Below, in pieces: positions 1 through 11,229 of a DNA stretch of 64,000 nucleotides. Under the pieces are notes generated by a model, which made no database searches, was not told where the DNA came from, and was given only the letters and a program-made list of their open reading frames with translations. The stretch spans positions 124,001-188,000 of the forward strand of contig SNVD02010198.1 in the NCBI GenBank assembly GCA_013180625.2, given 5' to 3'. Made by a program: the position numbers and the translations under genes. The stretch comes from Boswellia sacra. Lineage: Eukaryota; Streptophyta; Magnoliopsida; Sapindales; Burseraceae. Numbering within the stretch: position 1 is the first letter of the stretch; each line of letters starts with the position of its first letter.

Positions 1-811
1 ATTTGTTAAGTAGCCTTAATAATTCAATTTTTTAGACACAACAATTTTATCAAACAATTTTTAAAACTGACATCCCCCCATTCAAAAACATGTAATAATT
101 CATTATTAATTCATAAAATTATAAATATTTTGAAATTTAAACTAAACACAAAGAAAAACAAATATAATAAATTTCATAAATTTTTTAGACTTCTAGTTAC
201 CTCAAATAACTTTCACAAAATTAACCTCCTACAGAAAACTGAAAACTCCAGCATTGAACAATCATCTTCAAGAATTCATAAAAAATCTGAGACTCAACAT
301 TTTTTAGTGAAATAAATTTTGAAAAAATCTTTGAGATCCCTATTTTAACATATATAAACTTCAGTATAAAAATCAAAGTAGAAGAACTGCAGAAAGTTTC
401 AAAGTCTATGAAGTTCACTGCAAATCCTAGGTTTTTATCACTAATATCTTAAAAACTAACATTTCAACTAAGAAAATCAATAACTTTGACTATCAATTTT
501 GTCTTAGGATTTCATTCATTTGAATCATTTTCCACTTCTCTCTAAAACTTTCCTACAACAATAATACCAAGGAAGATAAATTCATCATATGAAACAAACC
601 AACATGAAACAACCCAACATATTTAAACAAATTCAAATGCATACCATAATAAAGAGTCAGTGTTCTGATTTAGGAGGAGCTGCTGTTGCGAGGCCTTGGC
701 TCGGAGTTGGAAAATTGCAAAGAATAACTAAAGTGAACGAGACTTGGAGTTGGCTGTTGTTTTGTTTGGGGATGACTCTAGTAAACAAATTGGTAAAGTA
801 ACATTTTACAA

Positions 812-860
<49 letters not shown>

Positions 861-1909
861 TAACTGAACAAATATACAATTCATCATTACGTATATAGAC
901 AAGCCGGCTCATTTGTCTAGAATTGTTAAGCGAAAAACTTAAAATAGTAATAATAATATATATATATATTAATTATCTAGGAGTATTTTAGTAAAACTGA
1001 GAAAAGCCATAGGCATTTATCAATTATCTGCATAAACACTGTGTTTAGTTATGTTATTTATATCTGCAGCATTGTCAGTCAATTTTTCAACTTAAGTAGG
1101 ATTGAGCTACTTTAATTGTTTAACTTTACTAGTAATTTAATGTTAAAACCAGAGAGGGCTACCAGTTATGATGTGCGAATGCTATACTTAGAAAGTAGCT
1201 TCAATGTATCTAGAAAATATGTTGAGGCAACCCACTCTAATTGAAGAGGGCTACCTTATTTAATGTGTGAAAGCTGCTGGTTTTAACAAAAAATAATTCT
1301 TGTTGAGATTAATGTTTATGTCGTAAGAAGCATGCTCATATTGACCACTCAACAGAATTATGTGCTAAGATGATAAAGATTGATGTTAATATGAGTTTAA
1401 TCAGCTCTGATGCATGCTTGGTTTTAAAATGACTTTATAAAGCTCAGATATTTCAGTTATATAAAGCTTAATTGTTTTCAGTTATATGCAGTATAACTTT
1501 CGACCAGTGCTTCATGTCTGACTCTGTTTTATTTTCTTATGTATTGATGTGTCAATAAAGTGAGCCATGTCAAAAAAGGTCGTTTTGAGGGAAGGATTTT
1601 TCAGTGGCAGGAAGGTTTTGGAGATTTTATAAGATTTCAAATTGTCTTATTTAATGAAGATTTTCAAAAATTATTTTGGAAATTATCATAATTAATGGAC
1701 ATATACAGATTTTCTCTTTCATTGAATGTAATCCTTTTGGAAAACGAATTTCATTCAAATATAAATTCCTAAAATATGGATTGGATTGGGATTTTGTGCT
1801 AGTTATATCACTCTTGGATATTACTTCTCGATTATATAAATTCCATATTTGTTTTTATCTACTCATTAACCCTAACACATAGCAAAGCTTCTTTCTTTTC
1901 TCTCCGATC
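1..1909. other. AT-rich intergenic DNA with AT microsatellite
   Basis: No coding region could be supported here; the open frames are short and of low complexity. An (AT)n microsatellite of about 40 bases sits at 817-856, with a shorter AT run near 955-970. A small repeat structure at 1142-1287 is listed separately. The last 100 bases lead into the degenerate transposon gene that starts at 1910. Confidence 0.6.
1142..1287. repeat. Small structure with inverted ends and internal direct repeat
   Basis: GTTAAAACCAG at 1142-1152 is matched by its exact reverse complement at 1277-1287. Just inside, AGAGGGCTACC occurs twice in direct orientation, at 1153-1163 and 1245-1255, each followed by a similar tract (..ATGTGCGAATGCT / ..ATGTGTGAAAGCT). 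No target-site duplication was recognised. It may be a tiny MITE remnant or a local duplication. Confidence 0.4.
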
Positions 1910-3668
1910 ATGATGGTTGAACGCAAAGCTACAACTCCATCTTCTTCAACTGAACCCGAAACCACTAGCTCTTCTTCATTCTCTAACTTTTCGAATAAAG
2001 AGGAAACAAGCCAGAAAGAGTAGCAGGTTTAGCAAGAATAACATGCTGACCCAGAAATCGAACTAGAATAGCCACCTCCGACAGAACTAAAGCAATCATC
2101 CATTGGGAAACCAGATTCGACTTCGAGTCCAGCAGTTGCAGTTGACCTAGCAATGAGTGAGGATGACAATGTCATGGTTGATGAGGTGCGAGATCGTGTC
2201 AATCCTCCCAATCACAAGTTCTTGAAGCGAGAGAATGAAACAAGATTTAGGAGATACACTTCAAAGAGAGAGATTCATATGGAGAGCCTATCAAAGTCGA
2301 TGACTTTGATAACTATTGGCTTAAAAATGATCGAATTCAAACACTGGATAAGGACGGTAACAAATTGAGCTCCTCTTGTTAAAACTCTTATTCAAGAATT
2401 TTATGCTAATGTTTTGCCATGCATTGATGACAAGAGTTATTACTATCATAAGGTTTTATTATAGAGGAAAGTTGATTCGATTTTCTCTTAATGTCATAAA
2501 CCAGTTTTGTGAAATTCCTATTGGTATTCAGCATATTGTTGGTGATGAATTGAATACAAGTACAATCACATATGAGCTAACTAGCAGTAGAAAGTTTAAT
2601 TGGGATCCACATGATGGCATCGATCAAAAACATTTGATTTTGAAATGTCGTTTGTTGCATAAAATCACTCGATTCAATTGGTTTCCTTCCATTCACCAAA
2701 ATAAAGTTAGAGAGGACAGAGCCAAGTTTCTTTACTGTCTTGGCATAAATCGACCAATTAATCTTGAATTGTGGATGTATAACTACATTGTTCAGATTAC
2801 AACTTATCAATCTCATAAAAAACTCTTGGTTTTGCCTTATTTGATTCATGCATTATTGATGCAAAATGAGATTGTATTGGAAGATTATGAGATTACTGAA
2901 GAAATTCTACCAGCCATACAGAAAGGTTTCATGACAAGGATTAAAAATGTTTATGAGGGGGAGGAAATACCTCGGAGACAGCCCAGACAGGGGAGAAATC
3001 CTAGACCATATCAGATAGCATCTATCACAGAACAACTCACTCCAATCACTTCCTTTTTAGCTGATCTTATGCAAGAAAATCAAGCTATCAAGGACAAGCT
3101 GCAAAGTCTTGAAGAGAAGCTTGAGAACAAAGCAAGTGGTGAAACTTCAATGAAGAAAAGGAAGAGGAAGGATAAGAAGAGGAGTAAAAAGCAATCAAAA
3201 TCAGTTGCTGAAAATTCTTTTTCAAAGTTAGTAGTTGAAACTCCCAAACCACAGAATATGCATCAACTCCTATTACATCTTCACCCAATGTCACACAGCA
3301 AGCTGCTGAAACCTTGGTGGATATTTCTCATAATATTGAAACCGCAACAAAGAGATAAGCTAGAGAGATTCGTGAGACAGTTGCTACTTCCATTGAAACT
3401 AGTGCTCAGCAAGCTACCCCATCAGGTCCTGTTGATACTTCATCCAAACCAGCACTTACCCACTATAAGATTACTGCTAGAAAGACCATCTTGTGCCCTT
3501 CAAAGCTACCTTTGTGCAAGTTTGCCAGACTTAACTGAACCAAACTTAACTACACCAGAGTTTATTACATTTTCCTTATCTTTTATGTGCTTTGAAACTT
3601 CTTTTTTTTGGGGCACTTGTTATGAAAATAAGGGGGAGTGGAGTAGATTTTATGGTTTCTGTTTTTAG
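1910..3668 (+). pseudogene. Decayed 'putative plant transposon protein' (gag-like) gene
   Basis: The reading begins at two adjacent ATGs (1910 and 1913) with a Ser/Thr/Glu-rich N-terminus, is broken by several stops near 2020-2070, and continues in shifted frames. The longest open stretch (2376-3668) has the features I associate with the plant transposon-protein domain (Transposase_32-like): a FYRGKLIRF-like segment, a compact helical core, then a coiled-coil stretch (LMQENQAIKDKLQSLEEKLE) and a Lys/Arg-rich block (KKRKRKDKKRSKK). The final part is Pro/Leu-rich low-similarity sequence, probably out of frame. The 3' side contains GGGGGAGTG motifs (near 3632 and 3782) often seen near the end of plant LTR elements. 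The downstream polypurine-like tract at about 10138-10149 may belong to the same element, interrupted by the CACTA element. Family assignment is from memory and moderate. Confidence 0.6.
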
Positions 3669-4255
3669 TTCATGGACATTATGTTTCTGTTTTTGTTGAT
3701 AAATTTGCAGGAACATGAATTGTAGTTGAATTGCTATGCTATGTAGTTTATGGTTATGATGTTTTGCAAGTTTAATGATTGAGGGGGAGTGATAACTTAT
3801 GATTGTTTGTGATGTTGAGGATGATTGTGAGACTGAGTAATTGATATTATGTTGATTTTATATTTTCACTACAAGAAATTTTTAAATATTTGTCACTTTG
3901 TGTTTTTTTTATTTGGCATTTTTTTTAAAGTGAGAAATATAACATTGATTCAGCAGTCAAACCCACATTTTCTTCATACTTGTCACTTATTGTTTTGGTT
4001 ATATTATATATTTCTCACATTTTTAGATAGTGACAAGTAATTAACAAGTAATTAGGATATATATGTAAACAAATAAAGTATTTAAACTTAAAAGAATTTT
4101 TAGGGGTGATTATGATAAATTATAATATATTAAAAATTCAAGTAATTTTGCTAAACTATATAAACAAAATAATTTTCAAAAACCTAATTTCCTAAAACCT
4201 AACCTAAGCCGTCTCTCTCGTTCTCTCCAGCGCCGCAGGACCTCCTCCGCAACTC

Positions 4256-4305
4256 GCCGACTCCAGCAGCCCCGTGAGACGCCGACTCCAGCAGCCCCGT
4301 GAGAC
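4256..4305 (+). repeat. 25-bp GC-rich direct repeat, two copies
   Basis: A 25-base unit starting GCCGACTCCAGCAGCCCC occurs exactly twice in tandem (4256-4280 and 4281-4305) inside a GC-rich island (about 4205-4385) in otherwise AT-rich DNA. It sits just upstream of the captured kinase fragment and may be the remnant of a transcribed leader within the CACTA element. Confidence 0.7.
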
Positions 4306-4396
4306 ACCGCCTCGTGCTGATAGTGGCAGCCTCGCGACTCGCCGAATCCAGCATCGTGCAACGCCAATCTTCATCTTCCGAGGACAAGCTTCTATG

Positions 4397-4481
4397 TCGA
4401 ATTTTTTTTAGAATATGTAAGATCTAATTTGTTGCTCTGTTTCGACTTTTTTTTAGAATATGTAAGATCTAATTTGTTTCG
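4397..4481 (+). repeat. About 44-bp tandem duplication
   Basis: The tract containing TTTTTTTTAGAATATGTAAG followed by ATCTAATTTGTT appears twice (about 4397-4440 and 4442-4481), nearly identical. It immediately precedes the kinase fragment and probably arose by slippage within the CACTA element. Confidence 0.7.
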
Positions 4482-4575
4482 TTTTTCCAACCTTTTCTTA
4501 TTGTTGAACTTTTCTGTTTTTGTTTATACTGCGATGACAATGTTAATTGTCCCTTCTCACTTCCTTCTATTACAG

Positions 4576-6815
4576 TTGACAGATTTTAGGCTTTCTAAGG
4601 TTGGTCTTATCCACAGCATCGATGACTTAATAAGTTCACTCGGCGGTGCTAGATTTCTTAAAGATGAACCAAAAAGTCAACCTTCAATGAGTAGAGAAGA
4701 CCACCAAAGGAATTCAGTTGTCAGAACTCCTGATTATTTGGCACCTGAGATACTTCTTGGCGTGGGACATGGTTAGCAGATTATCTTACTAATAGGGTAG
4801 CATTTATAAATAAGAAACGAGGAAATGATTATTTGATGCTCCGCACTGTTCTCCTTCTAGGTGCAATTGCTGATTGGTGGTCTGTCGGTATTATTCTCTT
4901 TGAGCTGCTTGTTGGTATTCCACCATTCAATGCAGGAACTCCACAGGTAGGCCGGCTCGATGTTTGCCACCTTTAACTTTGAAATGAGCCCGAACACTGG
5001 TTCTTGTTTTTCTTGCATACAAATTGTGATTTACATATATAGTTGATATCATGGCCACTTGATCCCGTTGAATACAGCAAATTTTTGACAACATAATAAA
5101 TAGAGATAAACCCTGGCCCAACATACCGGAAGAAATGTCCTATGAGGCTTGCGATTTAATTGACAAGTAAGATTGATATATGAGATTTTTGCAATTTCTC
5201 TGTTTGACTTGCAGAGCTATGTTTAGTAATTTTCCTTTGTGAAATGGGTTGTTCATATTCAAAGAGAATCTATGATTCTACTGGCAAAATTCTTGCACCC
5301 ATTAGAATCATTTAATGATGGATAATTTTCTCACATTCATGTAACTGATCGATCAATATTGCATTTATTATTATTTTTTTCTTAGATTGTTAACTGAAAA
5401 TCCCGTTCAAAGACTAAGAGCAACCAGAGCCAAAGAAGTAAATTCTAAACAGCTTCTAGCAAAGACTTATTTACAATTTTACTTTGACTTAAGGAACTAA
5501 GCAGAATTTTATGGCAGGTGAAGAGTACTCATCCTTTCTTCAAGGATATCAACTGGGACATGCTTGTACGACAAAATGTCTTATTTTGTAATTCTTGAAT
5601 TACAATTTACATATCTGCAGCATTCACTAACTTCCCTTATTTGATGTAGGGTGCGTTCATCCCAGCAGCAGACAAACTCGACACTAGTTACTTTTTGAGC
5701 CGTTATGTGTGGAACCTAGAAGATGAAAATGTTCAGGGCGGTAGTGACTTTGATGACATGACAGACTCATGCAGCAGTGGTTCATTTAGCAACACACAGG
5801 ATGAGGATGTCCGAACATACTCCTTGATTACTCATTCAACTCTATGCACAAAGGGCTTTCAGTAGATCAAATCATGACCTGCATATCATTTTAGTTTCTC
5901 TCATTGTTTTAGTGCTAATTAAGAGCCCAACCCGTATGCAGTTATTTTAACCAATTACCATTGTTAAAAACTCACAGATCTGATAGGGAACTGAGCCCAA
6001 AAAAATCTAAACGAGAATTTATTTTAATTTGATCTGATTACTGGTAGCCCTATGTTTCATTATTTTATTTTACTGACCGTTGTTTTCTTGTAAAACAGGG
6101 GATGAGTGTGGTAGTTTAGCAGAATTTCATTCCTCAACGCTTTCGGTACAATACTCTTTTAGTAATTTCTCATCCAAGGTAAAACAATCCTCACCTATTT
6201 TCAGTTGTCATTAGAAATATTTAAATATTTGATAGAAATGAATAATCGATAGCTGCTTATGTAGCTTTGCTTGATCAGGCTAGGCTGCTTAAGATTCTGA
6301 GTGGATCTATAAATTTTCTTTCAAGTATTATAATATTCATTTATGCGTTTTTTTGTTGTTGGTTTTTTAATCAATTTTGAAGCAAAAATGCTTGGAAAGG
6401 GGATAAGGAGGGGAAAGAGATTAAAGTTTTCTTTATTGGAATTAAGATCCTAGATCGGTCTTGAAAGATTGTTTCAAGAATCAATTTAGTCTTGGAGTTT
6501 GAATTGCCTCAGTTTGGCCTATGATTTAACACTATGTGATATTGTTAGATAAATGAACTATAGTCATTGCAAATTTTATGATCAGATTGAAATTTGAAAG
6601 AGCAGACATTGAGGACCAAAGTATGATAACCAAATTTTTATTATCATTAATGTGGTAGTAAAAACATTGAACTTCTGTTTTATCACTTTACGAAAGCACA
6701 AAACATTTTGGAATTTATGCATTTTGGTTTTGCAGAACTTGTCCCAGCTAGCAATTATGATATGGTGGTGAAGAGCGCCCAGGAATCAGCAGAAGGCTCC
6801 AATCATCCAAGAAGA
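4576..6815 (+). pseudogene. Captured fragment of IRE-type AGC protein kinase (C-terminal half)
   Basis: Exon-like blocks with consensus splice borders can be read at about 4576-4771, 4861-4947, 5078-5166, 5386-5437, 5518-5577, 5650-~5810, 6099-6178 and from 6736. Together they match the activation segment, C-lobe and tail of the plant IRE family (INCOMPLETE ROOT HAIR ELONGATION; closest by memory to IRE3). Landmarks are [69 protein letters not shown] and YSFSNFS. The N-lobe and the catalytic HRD loop are absent. The DFG triad is changed to DFR, and the GTPDY activation-segment motif reads RTPDY. In the last block NLSQLA runs out of frame, so the conserved tail (VVKSAQESAEGSN) is in another frame. 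It cannot encode an active kinase. Confidence 0.8.
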
Positions 6816-6816
6816 T

Positions 6817-7185
6817 GCGTTTTGGTTCTCTTTGCCGTCTGTGTTTTTGACAATTTTAAAGTTAGTTAGTATACTTGTTTGAAAAGAATTACCTGGAAAT
6901 TTTTTCACTGCTTCACAGTTACTTCTAAACGATGTGTTTTAATGCTCTTTACGGCCTGTACGTTTGATAATTTTAATTAGTTGGAATATTTCTTTGAAAA
7001 GATTTACATGGAAATTTTTCGTTAGATTTAGTTCGAAACGGTGAGTTTTGATGCATTTTCCTATTTTTCTGTCTTATACTTCTTGAAATACGGCTTTGAA
7101 ATCCTTCTTATTCCTTCTTCCCTTCAATTTTGGATTATCTTCATTTGCCTTGAAACTGCTTCTAAACAATGCGTTTTAATGACTT
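6817..7185 (+). repeat. Imperfect ~115-bp tandem repeats between captured fragments
   Basis: A unit beginning GTTTTGGTTCTCTTTGCCGT, containing GACAATTTTAA and GAAAAGAATTACCTGGAAATT, starts near 6817 and is repeated near 6932 with about 80 percent similarity. Shorter partial copies begin near 7040 (GAGTTTTGATGC) and 7168 (GCGTTTTAATG). It fills the DNA just after the kinase fragment. From 7185 to 7924 I see nothing recognisable. Confidence 0.55.
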
Positions 7186-7924
7186 TTGCTAGCAAAATTT
7201 AATATTTTCACTGAATTAGAACTGCTAATATATTTATATAAAATTAAGCAGTTGCAATTGTTGCCAATCAGAATATTAAACTTATTTTAGACTTAGAGAT
7301 AAAACAAATATTGAAATTGTAATGGAAATGTTTATCTATGTTTTGTAAGTGTTAAAAGTCTGCTCATAACAGGATTTCAGAGGTGGTTTAATTTGCAAAG
7401 TTTTATATTGTTGTTATCTTTAGAAAGTTGAGTTCGTTAAGTTCAAAGTTTTGTTTGAAAATTTCCTTTTGCTTCTTGTATTTTATGATGTTGTGATAGT
7501 GTGATAATGACAGCACAAGTGATTATACATTTAAGAATGGAGATAGGTTAGCTTTCTACAGTAGTTCAATGTATTGGGAACAACTCCCGGAAGATAGAGA
7601 AGTTAGATGCTTATCCATTATCCAAGATGAGAGAGTGAAACAAGAGCGTGGGACAAATAACCATGACTGATCCTTGATATGCTTGGTAATCATAAATATG
7701 ATTTTACAATCTTACATATGTAGTTATATAGAATCTGATCCTTGATTGACTCCAATTATTTATCACCTATGAGTGGATTTCAAATGTACATTGACAGTTC
7801 ATTATCTTTATTATATGTGTGTGTGTGTTGTCCAAATTTAAAATCTCCTTGATCAATTATGCTAAGTCGTGACCATGTAAGGTTGTATTCACTTTGGAAT
7901 CCTAATTTGTTCATATAATCGCAG

Positions 7925-9075
7925 GTCAAAGGGCTTTCGAAAGAAGAACAAGAAGCTTGTCGTGATATGGTCCTTGCGTTGTTAGAGAAAATTGAGGCAA
8001 TACCAGATGTGACTATGACTGCAGCCTCAACTAGAGGATGGGGAACTTTAGCATCTAATAAAAACATCAAGTCTGACTCATCAGGTGTTTACTATTGTTG
8101 ATTCTCTTCATCAGGTAATTCATTTCATGCAAGCTTTTCAATTGAATGATAATAATTAACTGTATACTTCAAACCATCATATGGGAACTTTGACAGTGCA
8201 TTAAACTAAAGAATCAAGTCAATTCAAGCAAGAATATGAAATGCGAAAAATGAAACAGGTAGGTAAGATTCTTGATCAGTAGTTCAATATTGTACTTTGT
8301 ACATACATACAATTAATTACACGTAATGTGTCTCTTCCATTATCTAGAGGAATGGTGCATATGATATGATAAAGGTACTACACTTAGCCACCTACCTCTC
8401 AGCCTTCTTATTGATTCAATGACATCTGCACAAGATCAAGGTCTTGATGTTATTTCAGACGGATTGGATACACTGAAAAACTTGGCTCTTGATATGAACG
8501 AGGTTGGTTATTTTGTGTATGGTATAATTTGTGATGCTATCAGAAGAAAGTACAGCTTAATAATTAAATTTGATATTCTCAGGAATTGGATAGGCAAGTT
8601 CCACTAATGGATGAAATTGACACAAAGGTAAGAATGTTGCTCAATCATAACTTCCATCATTATCAGATCATAGAAACAAATAATGCTAAAAAGTTATATT
8701 GATGTGTTACATATTTCTATTTTGGTGGTTTGACAGGTAGACAAGGCAACATCTGATCTAAAAAACAATAATGTAAGGCTCAAGGAAACTCTTTTCAAGG
8801 TAACTGATCTGAATAATTGTTTCGATTGTAAATTCCTGCTCTAAATTTTACCAAGATTCAGTGCTTTTCCTCTGGAGAGGCTGGCTTCTTTCAAACAAAC
8901 AGCTTTCTTGCTTTTACTCCAGGTGAGGTCCAGTCGGAACTTCTGTATTGACATCATCCTGTTGAGTATAATTTTGGGCATTGCTTTGTATATTGGACGT
9001 GGTGTGCTAGTTTTGCCAAATTCAAGTTATGGCATTGGCAACATTGATGATAATTTACTTATGAGAGTCAAGTAA
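7925..9075 (+). pseudogene. Captured fragment of SYP7-group Qc-SNARE (syntaxin)
   Basis: Exon-like blocks can be read at 7925-8084, 8211-8258, about 8434-8502, 8583-8627, 8737-8799 and 8923-9075. They correspond to the second half of plant-specific SYP71/72/73 syntaxins. Landmarks are a VKGLSKEEQEACRDMVLAL segment, IEAIPDVT, FKQEYEMRKMKQ, the SNARE motif pieces QGLDVISDGLDTLKNLA, DMNEELDRQVPLMDEIDTKV and DKATSDLKNNNVRLKETL, and the C-terminal anchor SSRNFCIDIILLSIILGIAL. Real SYP71 ends soon after the membrane anchor; here the frame runs on about 30 residues to TAA at 9073-9075. The N-terminal Habc region is missing. The acidic exon between 8084 and 8211 is degraded. In an intact cell this family acts in ER/plasma-membrane vesicle fusion; this copy lacks a start and is taken as a captured fragment of the CACTA element. 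Confidence 0.8.
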
Positions 9076-9602
9076 CTTAAAGCTGATTGGATTCAACATA
9101 TAAATACGTTATCTCTGTAGAGGAGTAATAGATTTGAAGTTTCCCTTCTATCCATTTACTAGTTAGTAATTTAATTAAAATGGATGGAAAAACTTGTCCT
9201 TATTGAATGCTTGGTGTCAAGAAAACTGGTAGGATGCTGACTTAGTAGCTTTGATTGCAAAGCTGGTTAAAAACTGAATATTTGCATTTACTAGGGCTTT
9301 TTAAAATTTCTTTATATTTATTATGCTTGGCATCAAGAAAGACCGATGGGATGCTTTGTAGATTTATAACGGAGGTTAAGAGCTGCTGATTTGCATGTAC
9401 TTTAGTGCTGTTTAAACTTTCTATTATGTTGAGCTGTGTTAAGGAAATGGATTGTACGTCTTGTTGGTGATTTCCTTTTTATTGCAATTTTAGCCGTTTT
9501 AATTCTTCATTGCACTAGCAAGTTTGCCTTTGGTGTTGATTGATATGTTCCCATGTAGAGTAGTCCATGCTGTTCATTAGGTTTTTTATTATTTTTTTAA
9601 AT

Positions 9603-9884
9603 ACTTGGCGGCTAAAAACTGCCAAGTTTTTTTTTTTATTTTAAAAACTGTTATACTTGGCGGTCAAAAACCGCCAAATATTTTTTTTTAATTTTTTAAA
9701 CCTATTATACTTGATGGCCAAAAACTGTCAAATATAGTCAATTTCATATTTGGCAGTCTTATGACCGTCAAATATGCTAAATTGACCATATTTGGCGGTG
9801 CCATTGGTGGCGTTTTCATGACCGCCAAATATATACATATTTGACGGTCAAAAACCGCCAAATATGGTAAATTTTCTTGTAGTG
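9603..9884. repeat. CACTA subterminal repeats (TTGGCGGTCAAAAACCGCC type)
   Basis: At least six copies of a short palindrome-forming motif (TTGGCGG..AAAA..CCGCCAA and the TTTGGCAGT/TTGACGGTC variants) are spread between 9603 and 9884, on both strands, next to the right TIR. Such arrays bind transposase in CACTA elements. The motifs show C-to-T/G-to-A decay (GGCGG to GGCAG or GATGG), as expected for methylated DNA. Confidence 0.7.
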
Positions 9885-10149
9885 TTTGCTTTAAGTTTAT
9901 TGCAGACCAGTTTGGACAGCACAAGTTGTTGATATTCTATGTCTAATATTTGTTTTCGTGCAAATACTGGAAATTTTGGCTATGTTATTATAGTTACATT
10001 TGTTATAACTGAAAGCTGGATATTCATGTTTTTGTGAATTTTTTACTAAGTATTTACATTCTATTTTCAGTTGTCTTACACTTAACTGTGCGGGATTTTG
10101 TTCAGAGAAACATGTGAATGTTTCTATCACAAGATGCCAAAAAGGGAGA
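9885..10149 (+). other. Probable 3' internal end of an older LTR element, with polypurine-like tract
   Basis: After the CACTA right end there is non-coding sequence ending in CCAAAAAGGGAGATTGTTAG (10136-10155). This resembles a retrotransposon polypurine tract followed by an LTR starting TGTTAG. The left-hand partner is probably the transposon gene at 1910-3866, which would mean the CACTA element split one older element. That link is inference. Confidence 0.4.
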
Positions 10150-10990
10150 TTGTTAGTATCAATGTGACACGTGGCACGCATGTGTAATACATAATTTATT
10201 TTTGTCATCTTATGATTAAACATTAATTTGGATATTTTATATTGGGAAAAATTTTAACTAGAATAGGATAAATTGATTTGGTATTCTAATTGAATAGGTT
10301 GTATATTGAGTATATCTTATTAGATTAGGATATTCTTTCTAGTGTTCTAGTTTAATTAGGATAATGTCTTTTTACTTCCTATATTGTTTGATTTTTATCT
10401 AATAATTCTATTTGAGTTTTGCAGGATTTGATGATGATTAGGATTGTTGATTACATGAATAATATAGCTATTCGCACAGGCTATATAAAGGTGAAGCACT
10501 CAAGACTTAAAAGACGGCAAGAGAATGGTGTTTTGTGCAGAAAACTTTGAGAACACTTGAGTGTCTTTGTTTTTCATAATCTTCATTGTAAAAATCTTTA
10601 TGATTTTGTTTGTTTAGACTGTGCATGACTCATGTGCATTGGGTATATGCATAGATCTTATTTGTGAGAGTTATTGAGTCGTGTAAGCTGAAGAGAGTTG
10701 AGTGATTACATGATTCTGTAACAGTTATCGTGGTTATGTCTGACTAAACTGTTGTAGTTAAGTCTGACATGTCTGTGAAAAGCAACATCAAAAGAGTGTG
10801 CGTAGGACTTTAGCTGTGATTAAAGGTGATCAAGTTTACATAGATTAGGTTAGTGCATGAGCGGATTGCTACTACGATAAAGAATCCTAAGTCGAGTGTA
10901 AACAAATATAGCATAGTGGATTGCAACTCTTGTTACTCGTAGATGTAGGCTAGTTGATAGCCGAACCAGGTAAAACTTTATGTTCTGTTA
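10150..10990 (+). repeat. LTR remnant (TGTTAG... family)
   Basis: The block starts TGTTAGTATC right after the polypurine-like tract, contains a TATA-like CTATATAAAG near 10481-10490 and runs to an uncertain 3' border. Part of it (about 10162-10400, including TTGGTATTCTAATTGAATAG and ATTAGATTAGGATATT) is repeated in diverged form at about 51418-51720, which shows it is dispersed. No tRNA primer site was found downstream, so its exact end is unknown. Confidence 0.45.
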
Positions 10991-11229
10991 TTCTTAACTG
11001 TTTCAATTATACCTGTGATTGATAGGTGTCTATTTATGTATCATTTTCATATCAATTCATCTATGTTTCTTTGCTATAATCCTTTGTATTTTTATGTTTT
11101 TGTGTGATTTTGATGTTTATAGGAGTTTTGGAGGAACTTGCACCAAAGTGAAGTAAAACCCTTCATTTTCACCTCTGCTAGTCAACCATCTTCTAGGATT
11201 TAATTGTATTGATATACAATGAACCCGAT

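Larger units (their letters stand above)
3867..9884 (+). mobile_element. Non-autonomous CACTA-type element carrying two captured gene fragments
   Basis: The left end CACTACAAGAAA (3867-3878) is matched by its inverted complement TTTCTTGTAGTG (9873-9884), the canonical terminus of plant CACTA/CMC transposons. Both sides are flanked by TTT (3864-3866 and 9885-9887), consistent with the 3-bp target duplication of this superfamily, although TTT in AT-rich DNA is weak proof. The right end holds a dense array of subterminal TTGGCGGTCAAAAACCGCCAA-type repeats (9603-9884); the left end has only short related motifs (TATTTGTCAC, ATTTGGCA). No transposase is visible. Internally there are two host-derived fragments in the same orientation as each other: an IRE-type kinase (4576-~6815) and a SYP7-type syntaxin (7925-9075), both with exon-intron structure. 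The capture therefore took genomic DNA rather than cDNA. Alternative: the two ends belong to different CACTA insertions and bracket the genes by chance. Confidence 0.65.

Noticed and set aside
657..902. Minus-strand frame with alternating Ile-Tyr repeats
   Set aside because: It is a translation of the AT microsatellite at 817-856 and flanks, not a gene.
4176..4387. Minus-strand Arg/Ala-rich frames over the GC-rich island
   Set aside because: They are shadows of the 25-bp repeat island; no family motif and no start context.
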